From: Symbiodinium natans
Lineage: Eukaryota > Sar > Dinophyceae > Suessiales > Symbiodiniaceae
Length of the DNA: 64,000 nt
Reading direction: 5' to 3'
Assembly: GCA_905221605.1 (NCBI GenBank)
Contig: CAJNDS010002664.1
Span: 124,001-188,000 of the forward strand
Below are positions 11,893-24,682 of the stretch, piece by piece; the first letter of the stretch is position 1; every line of letters begins with the position of its first letter. The position numbers and the translations under genes were made by a program. The notes beneath the pieces were generated by a model, which made no database searches, was not told the DNA's origin, and worked only from the letters and a program-made list of their open reading frames with translations.

Positions 11893-14800
11893 TACGGCGG
11901 TCCTGAGCAAGGAGCTGGAGGGCTGCGAGCCACTGCATGCTTTGGCTACAGGCCAGGATGGCAGCGCTGAAGCTGATGGTGTTCGGCTGCAGGCCAGCTA
12001 GGCGGAGATCCTGAGAAAAGTTGCCGCGAAATTATGCAGCACAGTAGCGATCGCGCAGCTAGAGCTTGTGGGGAGAAGACAGAATGCGGTCGCGCAGCTT
12101 GAAGATTAGATCTGCGCCAAAGCTGGAAACCGCTATCAAGTTTGGGAGAACCTAGAGCTCAGTTTGCACCCCACCTTCATCAACTGGATGGCTTTCTCCC
12201 AGGCGTTCGCCTGCAATAGGCGAAACACCCGTCGTCCACATTTCCAGCTTGTCTGGGCCCGCCTTTTGAGCAGCACTGATTGCAGAATTGTACAACACCA
12301 CATTGGGCTGAATCTTGTCTTCCTCAACGATTGACCTGAACCAACTAGGGCAGTCTGGCCCTTCAAAAAAAGTAGATTGATGTAACTATACATATATTTC
12401 TATACATACATATACAAGCAGACACACCAACAGTCAGGCTCGAAACCATGCTGGCTCGAATTGTTTACGCAGGGAAATGTGAGGTCCGCTTGGCGCCGGG
12501 CAGAACTCCGGAAGCTAAATCCCATCGCCCGGATCTTTCCACAGCGCTCATTGTGGCGCTGCAAGCCTGGTTACACAGAACCGGATTGAACATGAGAGGA
12601 AACATTGGGCTACCGCGCCAACTGTCACTCTTGATTGAATCTTCGGCGCCGGCCGTTCAAAATTTGCAAAGCTGACAAGGTACAAATGCTGCCCGCGCAT
12701 CAACAAGGTTCACAGCAACGGCGTGTGCTATCAGTCTGTCAGGAGCTCGCTAGCGCCAATGAGCTTTAGACATCACCACATTATCCTTAGGACATCTCCG
12801 ACTATGTCTGGCTCTCGAGCTGAAAGGGCAAGCCGCAATGACATCCGGCTGCAGTCTGATCCTTGGGCTGTGCATTGCAGGAAGCAAGAACCGCCTGGCA
12901 TTTCGGGCATTTTCCTATCCAACCTAAGTGAGAACCGAAACGACCTAAACAACACATCTGTGTGCATGCATACTGGGCTGAACAGTTCAGGAGCTGGCAA
13001 CTGCCCAGCGTGCTGCACCACTTGTCGCAAGGTGTTGCAACCACTTTTGCCAATCTAATTCCTTGTAAGCAAGTGGCTGGAGAACTTCTTCAAAAAGCGC
13101 AAGAGCAAGCTCCCACTGCTTGCTCTTCTCACAGGCGCTGATGACTGCACTGTAGGCCACGATGTTGGTCTGCGCAAGGGCGTATCACCACGGAGAACCC
13201 ATTCTAGTTGCCTAGAGCTAGCAGTTCCGCCCCACTGACACCTCCAGCTTCAACTTTCGCATATCCAGCAGGAGAGCCAGCGCTGACGCCCAATTGTGGC
13301 CCTTCTCGCAGGCACCTCAGCGGACGGGATCGGGACAGAATATAGTTGAGCAGCTCGTGTACTCCAAGTTCCGGGCTGATGGCAGTGCTGCATGCGACCA
13401 GGTTCAGCCCAATACTCCGATCTCGAGCCTGCTGCCACAGGTGTGCACACAAAAAGCGTGTCTCTGGGTCGTGGCTTGTGCAACCTGTGGCCAACCCTTG
13501 TCCTGCCCAAAGCAGTGTCACGAAACAGGCATTAAAGCACCAGTTCAGTTCATGACAAGCCCTGCCTCTCCACACAATGACAGCGCCATCTCCCAGCGAC
13601 CGCCCTGTCAAAGGGGCAGTCGGCGTGCAGCTGTCTCAAATTCCAGTTGCATCCCATCAGTTGTGTAGGCTGTGCTAGTAGGGTCGAAGCCTCGTAGCAT
13701 TTGCTTTTGGCCGGCAAACAAGACTATGAAAATCAATAGCTGAGTTCGCCCAAAGGCCCCAATAAATGACTCACTATTAAGAGCCTCTGGGAAGCGAACG
13801 AGCATACATTCACTCCATTCATTCAGTACTGTTCTTATTATTGCACGTTCATAGTAATCTTTCAATGCCTGCGAACGTGGCGTGTAAAATGTGAAAAATG
13901 TCTCTTAATGAACGGACGAAACACACTCATGTGTCGTTCACACAATGGCCGGGGAAGATCATGCACTTCGTTTATATCAAGGGCCTTTGATGCTCGCTTC
14001 ATTCTGTTTATCTTCACACGAGCGCTCGTTGTATTCTCTTATTTTGCGCTCGTAATGGTAACTAATTGTTTTCGTAATGCGCATGCACAAAAAATTCTTA
14101 ATTTCACGCGAAATTACTGTTATTACTCTTACTCTTAATTAATTACTATCAGCACTTTCATTCTATTCTTATTGTGCGCGGGATGACAAAGTCACAGATG
14201 CTTTAAGCATGCACTCGTTTGATAGTCCTTTGACCTCAGCAACAGACACAGCAGGCTCTAGATTCACCACACATAGCCGGCCCACCAGCAAAGCGGATGC
14301 CAGCCACAATCACATCCGACGGCAATGTTACCAACAACATAATTATTCACAACGCTACTTTCGTAATGCGATTGACACCATCAACGACAGGGGCAGCCAC
14401 AATAGCTGCTTCTCATCGCAACAATTAACGCAGGGATCTGGAGAGCCATGGGCTTGGAAGGAATGCGCTACGATTTGAGGAAGCTTTTGGGAATAAGAAA
14501 GGGCACCGCCCCGGTTTAGAACACGCCCGTATCTGCCTTTGCCAAGGCTGCCATGGTAGAGGAGGCGGCCACCACGTTGGGTTTGTCCAGAGAGCCTAGG
14601 AGCCAGGGGCAGCGGTTCCGCAGGGGCACACGGCCAAAGGTGCCCGCAAGGTTTCATGCTGCACTGGTAACACTGTGTAACGCTATGACAACTTTTTCTC
14701 GATTCGCGCCAGGACACAGAAGAGATACCATGCTGTCTCCCACTGACAGCAACTTTCACAAGCACCAATCGCGGCAGAAACCACGACCAGGTTCGGAGCC

Positions 14801-17345
14801 TTGATTTGAGGATTAAAACGAACTCACTAAACCCCAAATAAAAGCCACAACAACAACAGCTGCTCAATGTAGCCCAGTAGTTGCAAAAAGAAGCCTCTGT
14901 GCCATGAAATGCTCAACTGAGTCAACTGAGTGGCTACTTGCTGCTTCGGCATCTCTCGCAGCAGCTGCAGGGCCAGGATCCACTGACGCCCTGACTCGCA
15001 TGCGTCGACGAGGCAACCGTACACGACGACCTCAGCACTTCCCACGTCATGTTGACCTTACAAAACCGTATACTCTTAACCGGAGGTGGGGAGCATTTCC
15101 CGTCAGATTTTGCAGGTCGGATTATCCGCCGAGGCCTAAGGCCTAAGGCGTAAGGGGTAAAAGAATGCCACCTCCTTCATCCCCTTCGTGGGACTTTTGA
15201 CGTTAGCGGCCAACCTTCCCGCCTTCTTTTAGGTCTGGTAGTGGGCTGTGAAGGCCGATGGTGCCCTGGCATCTGCCGTTTTGCAAAGCCCATATGGACC
15301 CGCTACTGACCTCCCCTCTTTCAGTCCAGTGCAGCCCCTATGTATGTAGTGGGCCCTGTTGCCGCGTGTGGACCCCCTACAGATCTTGACCCCGAATGGG
15401 CCGCCGATGGCCCCTCCTCCCCTTCCCTCAGAACCAACCTCCTGCGCCCATGTACCTCGCCATCGCATGCGCTTAGTAACTGCCTAGACCATTCTCCTAT
15501 GAGCTCTCTACATAGCAGACGCCTCGCAGGGTTGGGGTCTGGGCTAGGAAACTTTCTGGTGTTTGGGTTCCGAGGTCCCCTCGCCGCCATGAAAGCCGAC
15601 GGACTTCGTGAGGTCCATTTATGACTTGGAAAGCGAAGACTGGAATTCACGCTCACTGCATCGCCGGTAGCAGCACTGTGGGGTCTTGCGATGCATTACT
15701 CTGACAGGACTAGGGGTTCCTTTGAGGGCACTGCGCTACATGTGCTTCGCAGATGGGCTGCTGGAAGGTCTTACCGGAGCAGTACGGATCATGCAAAATA
15801 TGCAAAGAGAGAACAGCTGTTTCAGTCGGTGAGAGAGCATGTTGTGACAGTGTGGGAGGGAGGGGTGCTTCTCGGCCCCAGGCGTTTTTTGCGATCCCTG
15901 CGGCTGTGAGTGACTCACCAAGCTGCAGGCACCTGCAGGTTAGCATGACTCTGGCAAGGCCGCGTGTGCGTGACACAGTTCCCGGTGGCCGTAGGATGGC
16001 CACCGCGCACTGGGCTCCACCACTGCGCGACAGACTTGGATGGTGATGCCAGACCTCTGCCAGTGCCCAGCAGCAGTGCAGGCCGTCATCGCTGCAGTGT
16101 AGGTCACCCTTGGCTGATGATCGGTGAAGTTACAAAGCTAGAAGTCGCATGCCCTCTTTGCCTGTGCGATGTCAGAACTGGAGGAAAGATGGGGAGTGGC
16201 TGAACTGCTCAAAGGAACACTGTGCATGCGGCGCCCAACGAAGGCATCTGGTTGAGAATGGACAGGGCAAGCTCCCAACCTTGCAGGAGGCAGGGTCCCT
16301 GATCTCCTCATCAGTCCTAAACCCTTGCCCCCAAAGTCATCTGAATTTCGGGGTCTGCCATAGCTGAGAGACGTTCGCCCCTGCCGCAAGCAGTGATCAC
16401 AGAGTTGCAGAAGACGGAGCTCAACCTGAGATTGCCACACTTCGATTTGACAAGCGTGGAATTCACTGCTAGCCAGGCAGCTGCAAGTGGGCTGCACATG
16501 CATCCTCCAAGAGTGCCACGGCGTGGCTCCAGGCGCCGCTGCAGGCTGTAGCAACTGCTCCGAAGGCCACGATGTCTGGCTTTAAGCTGCGCCTGGCAAA
16601 AGGAGCAACCTCTGCCGGCTTCTTGACAATCTCAACACGGATGTCGCCGAGTCACGCCGGCAGCTCCCGGAGCATCTGCAGGGCGTCTCTCCAGAGCGAC
16701 CCAGCCGCGCAGCCGCTCATAGCCGCGCTCCAGCAGATTAGGTCTGGCTGGCCTGGCATCTACTTGTCTCCTTGCAAAGACTGCACCGCCCTTGCTACTT
16801 GCTGCAGGATCATTGCAAGCCATGCCGTGACCTCGCGCACGAAGATCAGCGAACAGGGCGAGTGCAGAGGGCCACTGCTGCGCTTGGCTGCATGCCCTGA
16901 TGGCGACGCCTGAGTGGCGGTAGAACAATGGCTTGTGCACTGGCGATGTCCGCGGACACGAGCTGCAAGGCATGCTCGCGACAAATCGAAAGGTTCGTTC
17001 TGCTGCCTTGAGATCAATAATGACACACAACATCGTACAACGAAGCCCGCTACATGCCTCAAAATCAACGTTAGAGTCCAAAGTGGGTCGACGCAGCCTG
17101 CATCTGCTGGCGTTTCCCCCCCCCCCCCCCCCCCCCGAAGCCACTTGGATGCTTGAGCCAAGGGACTGAACGCCACGTTGTTTGGAGTGATACCTGGCAT
17201 CTGCCCCCGGACATCCAGTCAGCGTGCATCAGCAAATATAACCCTCTGCATCAGTCTGCATGAACCGTGGGTCCTGAATTCAATGCCGCGAAGGTGTGCA
17301 GGACTTGCTGCCATTGCAGCGCTCGGCCAAACTCGGACATGCTGC
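11893..17345 (-). CDS. Pentatricopeptide repeat (PPR) protein gene, multi-exon
   Basis: At least nine PPR-like units lie in order on the minus strand. Examples are MPGITPNNVAFSPLAQASKW (17.2 kb), AIRACSQAQQWPSALALF (16.9 kb), PDLICWSAAMSGCAAGS (16.7 kb), LKPDIVAFGAVATACSG (16.55 kb), VVVYGCLVDACESGRQW (15.0 kb), 13242-13315 (ACEKGHNWASALALLLDM), 13086-13169 (TNIVAYSAVISACEKSKQW), 12263-12335 joined to 12175-12210 (NVVLYNSAISAAQK|ANAWEKAIQLMK) and about 11893-12010 (LQPNTISFSAAILACSQS). Three introns can be fixed exactly because the PPR helix continues across them: 13316-13376 (GC donor), 13170-13241 (GT) and 12211-12262 (GC, 52 nt). PPR proteins bind organellar RNA one base per repeat, and dinoflagellates have many. 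One unit (16.65 kb) is followed by an in-frame TGA, so parts may be decayed or mis-joined. No start or targeting peptide was found. Confidence 0.6.
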
Positions 17346-17439
17346 GAACCTTGTGGCACCACCCCACAAAGCAGCACGCCTTCCCCAAAAATGACGGAAT
17401 CGAAGGCATGTAAACAGAGGTGCAGACCATGCGCTTCGC

Positions 17440-18415
17440 ATCCGCAATCGTAGCAGACTGATGCGCAGATGCCAAGGATGCCATTGCTAAAGCGCTTTGT
17501 GCTGCCGAGGCTAGTTCACCATCGCTCACCTCCTCCCCCCTAATGCTGCAATCTTCGAGCAGGTGGCTAACAGGCCGCCTTCGTGCCTGGCTCCTTCTGT
17601 GCGCAACTCTGGGTGCAACATGGTGCAATCGCATGCTGCAGCTGCTCGGCCATGCCAACTGCGATTGCAGCCTTTGTAGCATGGTCTCCGAATTCCAGTC
17701 GTTGGGGCCGACGTCTGCAAGCTCTGAATCCAAGCTTCAGAGCAGTGCGCCTGTGAGGCCATCTCTTCGGAAAGCATGCGCTTGGCCTGCGTGATCGGGC
17801 CGCTCAGCCGCTTGCCACAGGGATGCGTGCAAAAGCAAAAGCAACCACGCGCACGCACGCACACATTGACATATGACATCTGGCCGCATGGACATAGACA
17901 CTGTCAAAGGCACACCTCTCCCAGCTCCAGGGACAGGGCGCCCCGGAGCGCCACCACTGAGGCCTCTCGCAATTACGTCTTGCTTCCCGTGCAGAGAGTG
18001 TGTGCACAAATGTGCACAACATTGCACAACATGTGTCAGATCCCGGAAGATTGCCTCAGTCTGGGCGAGCTGTTCTGACTGGATCTGCTGCGCGGGGCGC
18101 ATGTCCACCTTCAGACACCCCAGTCGCAAAACCCGGCCACACGTTTTTTCGATGTTGCCTCCAGTGCATCCGAGAGGGACATCCGGAGCTCGGTGAAACC
18201 TGCCTGCAGCTCCTCCCGATGAGAGGGCAAAATGTACATGTCTCTGCGAGCAGAAGCATCGTGCATTCAGGCCACCGCACCATGCTACCAAGTTCCACAT
18301 CATTACCTTGAGCTCTGCTTGAGCTCCCATGACTCGGCTCTTTTTGGACTTTCTCTGCGGCTCAAGGAGGCTTGTCCGCGCTGCTCATCGCCTCCGGGGC
18401 AGCGGCGAGGTGTCA
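17440..18415 (-). CDS. Coiled-coil protein, six short exons
   Basis: Minus-strand exons in order: about 18307-18415 (...EQRGQASLSRRESPKRAES..., GT donor), 18159-18212 (ELQAGFTELRMSLSDALE), 18055-18108 (VDMRPAQQIQSEQLAQTE), 17751-17786 (AKRMLSEEMASQ), 17579-17671 (AAIAVGMAEQLQHAIAP...) and about 17440-17530 (...SAAQSALAMASLASAHQS...). The middle four have GC donors and AG|G acceptors and are phase 0, so they join in one frame. Helical, Glu/Gln/Ala-rich composition suggests a coiled coil. It lies upstream of the PPR units on the same strand; whether the two are one gene is unknown. The family is not recognised. Confidence 0.55.
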
Positions 18416-18764
18416 CAGGGAAACAAGATATTATATCACACGATGAACTTCCACCAATGTACTATATTGGATTTAAAGCCATATATGTGTATAGATGATA
18501 TGCTATAATATACTACAATATGCGATATTGGATTTTAAATCAAACAATATATTATATAAAACTGGTTTAACTGGGGGGAGAGACTGGCCGCAGCCTCGGC
18601 CAAGGCCCGTTGAAAGGCATAGGGCCGGTCCCGTGGCAGGACGACCTGCACTTGACAGCTGGCGAAGTTCCGAAGCTTACTGTTGGCTAGCAGGGAATGA
18701 GGTATCACATATCCCCCTTTATATACCCCATAAAGGATTCTACTTATAGGGTACATGGGAAAGC

Positions 18765-19214
18765 TTGGCCTCTGGCCTTTCTCACAGACTTATCTTGCTG
18801 GTTCGTTGTGGACGTCTGCAACCTTCCCCCCCCTTGCACCCTGCCTGGGGCGGTATGAGCTGCGAGAGCTTTTCGCGCGCAGCGCGCGGTAGAGACAACT
18901 GCAGGGCCTGGCATCGGTTGGGGGGGCTGGACTTGAGAGGCTCAAGCAGTCTGCGCAAGTGGCCACATCACCCCTGCTGCGCAGTTAAGGTGCTTGGTGC
19001 CAAGATCTTGTCTGACGAACTCTCTGCCCAGGCAGAACACAGTCAGGACCCTGAAAAACCAACTTACCACTCCCAACTCTTCAGGGGTCCGGACCCGGAT
19101 CTTCGTTTCCCGGCTGTCGAGGCGTACCTATCACGCAGGAAAATGGGAGCTACCACCGGCCTTTCCTTGCAGAGTATGATCGCGCCTGAAAACCTTCATC
19201 AATCCGCTTCTTAA
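18765..19214 (+). CDS. Hypothetical open frame on the opposite strand
   Basis: A 149-codon plus-strand ATG frame. Its second half (ILSDELSAQAEHSQDPEK, DPDLRFPAVEAYLSRRK, LSLQSMIAPENLHQS) has the composition of a real soluble protein, while the first half is poorer. It sits in a minus-strand gene cluster, so it could be an inserted fragment, an exon of a nested gene or a chance frame. No known motif was seen. The 500 bp to its right (19215-19880) holds (TA)n, TTTAGGG units at 19663-19706 and nothing else I can support. Confidence 0.3.
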   Translation: MASGLSHRLILLVRCGRLQPSPPLHPAWGGMSCESFSRAARGRDNCRAWHRLGGLDLRGSSSLRKWPHHPCCAVKVLGAKILSDELSAQAEHSQDPEKPTYHSQLFRGPDPDLRFPAVEAYLSRRKMGATTGLSLQSMIAPENLHQSAS

Positions 19215-19889
19215 AGAAGCAGCTACATGAACCCCAAGACCCAGAAAAGGAGGAGCAAGAGTGGCTCCCAGCCTCCCATCTCCGCAGTGCGGCTTCCCAC
19301 GCCTTGTGGCATGCGGAGTCTGTTGGGGAGGGGGGGACGAGGGCGGATGCAGAAGGGTTCCTTACAGAATAGGGATATTCGTGCATATGAATAAATAAAA
19401 AAAATATATATATACACACATAGAAAAATAGTAGTATTTGCTATACGTATATGATAATGTGTACATATATGTACATATATATATATATGTGCAACATACA
19501 CCTGTAGTTGTCCCAATGCTTTCTCCCCAATTTCGCAGTCTTTGTCTCACACACGAAAACCAAAAAAAAGGGCAGTCTTGGCCTGGAGCTCAGAGCCCCT
19601 GAGCCGCGGCGCAGGCGGAGGAGGAGCGGAGGAGGCATTGCTCGGCTCCCTTCGGGGGGAAGGAGGGTTTAGGGTTTAGGGTTTAGGGGTTTAGGGTTTA
19701 GGGTAAGACTCGGCTTAACAAATATTTAGCCCATTCTAGAAGATTCAAAGGATGGCGGATGTGTGTAGGCCCTACAAGTGAAGAGGAATATCTGCATGAC
19801 TCGCCGTTCCCGTTCCCCTACTCGCTCGCAAAGCCAACGCCTCAGCTAGGCCTTGACTAGCACTGCAGCCAAGTGTCATAATCACAACA

Positions 19890-20362
19890 TCATCTTCGGA
19901 CTCCTACTGCAGGGGCAGTATGGGAGGAGCTTGCGGAAGCCGAAGTTTGCGTACGTACGTCCCATTTGCAGGCCTCTTCTTTGACCTCGTCCTTGACGGG
20001 CATATCCTCGTCCTGCTCGGCTCCTTGCTGTCGCTCGTGGATGCTTGTGATTTATGTACGTAGCTTTAAGTCCTGGGGATGACCTATGCACATGATGTAT
20101 ATAGAAATATATATGGAGAGAGGTAAGGTATGCACACACTTATGCTGTATTGGCTGTCCAAGCTGCCCCGGCCATCGGTGTTGAATCCCTCCTCTTGTCA
20201 GCAGTCAGCAGCTTCTGAACATCGCTCGAGGATGCAAAAGAGACGCGCCACAAAATCACACCGCACGGTGCGGCAGGGCGCTGGTCCTCCATCCCTCGGA
20301 ACTGCTCGTTTCGATCATGCCGGCGGTCGCGGTGTTCGCGACCGCGGTCCCGTTCATCATAC
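19890..20362 (-). CDS. Charged (RD/E-rich) protein, two exons
   Basis: Exon about 20190-20362 (AATTAG|G acceptor) encodes an alternating-charge stretch (YDERDRGREHRDRRHDRNEQ) followed by ...CGVILWRVSFASSSDVQK.... The next exon, about 19890-20045, encodes an acidic/lysine stretch (GAEQDEDMPVKDEVKEEA) and ends at a TGA (19890-19892). RD/RE-rich regions are common in nuclear RNA-processing proteins, but nothing here identifies one. The 5' exons were not found. The exact donor between the exons was not resolved. Confidence 0.45.
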
Positions 20363-21480
20363 CTAATTAGTTGCAAACTGGCAGGTTCAAAATATGTTGC
20401 CGTCTAGTAACCTAGCCTAGTACCACCTGCAGCTCTCTCGAAGAGGGCCTGGCCTTTGCCAGGAGCATCGACGCTTGTAGCGGGCCTGGACACTTGGATC
20501 CGTTTCAATGATGCAGGCCTGTCTTACCGATGTCTTAGGATTCATGTCCGGCAAAACACGGAACTACAGCTCAGCGCCATCTCCCGTGCGCCTCCTCTTC
20601 CTCGTCTTGGGGGTAGGCAGAGGACCAGGTGCGGTGTCGACCTGCTCGACTGCTGCGGTAGGGATGTGAGAGAGGCTGCGTCGTGAAGATACAGGGTCTT
20701 CAGTGAGGGTGGCTTGCCGTCAGACTCGCCGACATGCACACTGGTTCAGGGCGCTCCACATCTTGGGTCTGATTCCCTCTGCATCGCTAGGCTGAGCGGC
20801 CTTCTGACGGCGACTGTTTCGCGATGTGGGGCACGTGAACCTGTGGGAACAATGTGGGAACAGGTGCAGGCGAGCAAGAGGGCAGTGCCTGTAAAGAGCC
20901 ACCCTGCCTTGCAACGGTACTTGCAATGCCTCGACGTGCACTCCGACTCTTTCTTGTAGCAAACCTAGCTGGCTCAACAGTACACGCGTCTGAGGAGAGG
21001 GGTTAAACAGGACTCAAGATTTCAACGCTCAAAACGCTTCCATTGACCGCCCAGACACGCTGTATCTCTGGTACAGCCACGACTCAACCTCGCAATGTGC
21101 CCGGCTGTGCTCAAAATCATGAAAATAAATCCTGCTGGCTGTCCATGTTGTGGAACACGGGCCGCAGGAAATACTTCTACTGACATGCAAGGATTTGGGA
21201 GATTCATGCTTCCTTGACGAACGTGCACGTGATACTCGTGATGCTCCCCCTGTCTTCCCCCTTGCGGGTCACGTCGTGACCTGCACGCAATAACTGTGTA
21301 TGGATCTGCTTTGTGCAGCGTGTTGGAAGCAGTGCTGCTTTAACGCCATGGCCATGACTCCAATCCTTCCGAAGGGGGCCCATGTTTCTGGTGCACCTGC
21401 ACCAGTCCTCAAGGTTCAAGGTACTGCATGTATTATCTTTGCAAATACTTCCACCCTCAAACATCCATATCTTAGTCCAA

Positions 21481-22068
21481 CAATATAATACTAAAAAGAT
21501 AATCGTATAAACAACTTCACAATATCACAATATCATAATAGAGGAGTGTAACTCATGGTGGAACAATGTAGTAATATGATAATGTAATAATTTGAAAGTC
21601 ACATAAACACATAATCATATACTCATATCAAAAAACAAACATGACATTCCAGCATGAAAACGATGTAGCAAAATAACATTGTAACAATCTCACAATCTCA
21701 TAATATCATAGTATCCGCATATCACAATATTATCATAGTATCAGAATATCACAGTATCATAATGTTCTCACAATATCACAACATAACTCATAATGTAGCA
21801 ATATACTAAGTTAATAATGACTAGAACATATCATAATACGATAATGTTATTCTAATATCAGGAACTCACAACAGAACTCATAATGTAGTAATGTAACCAC
21901 ATATGAAGACAATCATATCGTAATAACAATATCAGAGTATCAAGATATTTCTCCCTCGTAAATATAAAATAACATACTTATACAATAATAGCAATACCAT
22001 TCTATCACAGTATCAGAATATCATAATATCACTCTCATAATCAAACAACATAGTCATATACCAATACT
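21481..22068. repeat. AT-rich degenerate ATAATATCACA repeats
   Basis: Almost 600 bp is low-complexity sequence built from variants of CATAATATCACAATATCATAA with no open frames. It separates two groups of exons. Similar but shorter AT-rich stretches lie at 38.60-38.83 kb and 47.06-47.28 kb. Confidence 0.85.
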
Positions 22069-22086
22069 GTCCCTGAGTTCGGTGAC

Positions 22087-23300
22087 CTGCTCCACATTTT
22101 CGATGCAGTTGCGCTCCAGACCTAGGGCCGCAAGTTTCGCCACATCCGCTGCGGGATTGCTTTTTGGCAAAGAACAAGAGGGGTTAGGGTTTAGGGTTTA
22201 GGGTTTAGGGTTTAGTGTTTAGTGCAACCGGTAACCTGCAACAAAAGTAGTTGTTGGTTCCGAAGGTTCGAGCGGCCACCATATTCTTGTGTCAAACAGG
22301 TGTTCCGCTTGAGATTTGGATGTACAGCCATCCCCATATATCAGCAAGTGAACTTTGGTGACCAGTTCCCCCTTGCCCCTTTGTCCGCCGAAAGCACGCA
22401 GCCAAAGGGGTGCATCGCCCTCGCGTCGGCAGGCGCTGCCGGTGGAAATGAGGCGCAGGGCGCCACTGCTGGAGATCCTCCCAAACGGCCGAAAATAGGG
22501 GTACCTTCTTGGGGTCCTTACCATCACGGATCCCACTATTTGGGGGTCCTCAAACGTTTTCGGGACTTGGGTTGCTGCAACTTGCTACAGCGCGGGCTGC
22601 AGGTATTCGAGGAACAACGGGAGAGGTTCTGCTTTCCTGTTCTCCTAACCGCTCTAGGACCCTGGGAGGTCGCAATCTTGTAGCCCTCGACTGGCACTGC
22701 CAATGCACGCCCCTGTCAGTAACCGCTGCGACATCCGCAACGAATCTTACGGAGCGCAGCGTAGCTGGATGAGGTCACACTGGGGTGAGGAAAGGCGAGG
22801 ATGAAGGTGGTTGACAGTGCATGCTGAAATCAGCACCACAGTGCCTGTTGTGGGAGAGATGGAGCTCTTCCAGATTTGGGCACTCCTCCAGAAAGCGTGC
22901 CAGGAACTCCTTGGCTTTAGAGCGTGGAGGACTTTGTCTACAGCATCAAAAGTGTAGGATCATCCAACGGGCGAGTAGGTTTTTGTTCTTGCCAGATGGC
23001 CGCGAAACACCATGCACTAACTGCATTTGGTCCTGGTTGCGGCGCTGGAAAATCTTGACTTAATTTTCCGAAGCGACGGCGACTAAAAGCAGAGCTGCGC
23101 GCACCATACAGAACACAGACTTACGCGTGGCCTACGTTGCTGTGCACTGGCTGCAGTTCTGTGCGTCGGCCCCCTCGTCATCGATGTCGTTCTTAAACAG
23201 CTTGAGCACCTCGCGAGGGACTCCAAGTGTGCAGTGAACGTCAGTGTGCACAGCTGGGAACTCCACATTGCACCGAGACGTGCCAACAATCGCTGCGCTC
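22087..23300 (-). CDS. LRR-like protein, partial exon set
   Basis: Three minus-strand exons are convincing. 23132-23300 (TACTAG|G acceptor, 55 codons then TAG) encodes ...VGTSRCNVEFPAVHTDVH..., then GVPREVLKLFKNDIDDEG. 22844-22909 (EFLARFLEECPNLEELHLSH, ending NR) contains a classic LRR core CPNLEELHLSHN. 22087-22161 (LAALGLERNCIENVEQ, GT donor) looks like another LRR turn. A fragment at about 23520-23582 (LDLCVRCPRLKAQTSE) could be a further LRR exon upstream. The 106-codon minus frame at 22219-22536 may also be partly coding. LRRs mediate protein binding. The 23.2-kb exon may end a different gene, because it closes with a stop unless an internal donor is used. Confidence 0.45.
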
Positions 23301-24585
23301 CTAGTAGTCTACAGCTGAGCACATGTTGCAACCGTTGGTTCAGATTGCTATCACATACCTTGCATCCACCAGACCTCCAAGACTTGGAATCTCAGGAGGA
23401 TGGCAGCTACCCAGGAAACGAGTAAGTTGCCTGTGAAGCCTGCTTGCAGAATCCTGAAATACAGAAGATCTGTGCCGATTCAAAGCCCACGGTTCTGCAA
23501 GCAGATCCTATACGGGAACATCCCTCTCCGAAGTCTGTGCCTTGAGCCGAGGGCATCGGACGCAAAGATCCAGGATACAGCGTAAGCCGCGACCGGAGAA
23601 GTTGTTCTCCTTGCAGGTAGGTGTGTGAGAGATTTCATGCCGAGGCTGCCATGATCATACGGAGTTTGGTTGAAAAGGCCATGCTAGCCATCACAAATTC
23701 TGCTTCTGATGCCGCTGCTGAAGCGCTTTCTCCTGGTGCTCAATCGGTCACGGGGTTACCGCCGCAACTCTCAATGCAAGCCACCCATGTCTTCGCATCC
23801 ACTACATTACAGGAGCACCTGGATCCGATGCCATCAGCATTTTTGGGGGCTATCTTGCCCCAAACCCGAAACTGTGTGGCTATCTGGCAACCTGCGTCAT
23901 TTCTTTGAGCTAGTGGGTCTTGTTCCCGCCCTGGGTCACACTAAACCCCAAACCCTGAACCTGGGCCTTTAAATTTAGGTTGGCGGCTGCAGCTCTTTAC
24001 GGCTATTTGGTTAGGGCTTAGGGTTCAAGGTTCCGGCTTTTTGGGTTTAGGGTTAGGTTGGGATTTGGCAGGGTTTCGGGCGGTTTCTGAATTAGGGTTT
24101 TTCGGGCTGTTGGGTGCATTCGACCCCAACAACGGGCCATCCATAACTTAGAAACTTGAGTCTGTCTACACCAAAGGAGAAGCTTCATTGACGATCCCGC
24201 GGGCATTGTTCTAATGTGGCCCACATAAACTTTAAACTCTGGGGTCCGGGGATGTTAAGGTGGTGAAGACAAAAACACTACAACCTAAAACCCCAAACAC
24301 CTAAAAAACACGCCAACCCGAGATAATGTTTCACGAAGCCCGAAACTCTAAACGAAAATCTGAAACCCTAAAGCCTAGCTACTCCTGAGCCCTACCATCC
24401 TCAAGGCGAAAGGCCTTCATGCCTCTCCTCGATTTGCAGCCCACAAGTTCACTCACCGTGCCTTGTAAAAAGCCTGAGCCTGAAACGCCCCAAGCCAAGC
24501 AAAAAAATATAAAACAACGACCCAAGCCGCACGTCAAGCTTCATGCGATGTGCCACCACAACACAGCTCGCAAGAAAAAAGACAC

Positions 24586-24682
24586 CCGGTTCTCGCAAAA
24601 TATTAAGGGCACAGGCCGCTGCCGAGAATCTGAGAAGTCAACTTCTTCATAGTCGCTGTCGTACTCTGCGCGGAGATCTAAC
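24586..24682 (-). CDS. Acidic exon of an unknown protein
   Basis: A CTTAG|G acceptor is followed by 32 codons (LDLRAEYDSDYEEVDFSDS..., then RPVPLIFCENR) and a GT donor. Acidic tyrosine-rich composition and clean splice signals support coding. The function is unknown. Around it, 23.94-24.42 kb is mostly degenerate telomere-like sequence. Confidence 0.4.

Noticed and set aside
22222-22683. 153-codon plus-strand frame
   Set aside because: No motif; overlaps a fold-back B relative and lies opposite LRR-like minus exons.
22800-22938. Protein-like plus-strand peptide (ELFQIWALLQKACQELLG)
   Set aside because: The complementary strand encodes a clear leucine-rich repeat (CPNLEELHLSHN) with an AG|G acceptor.
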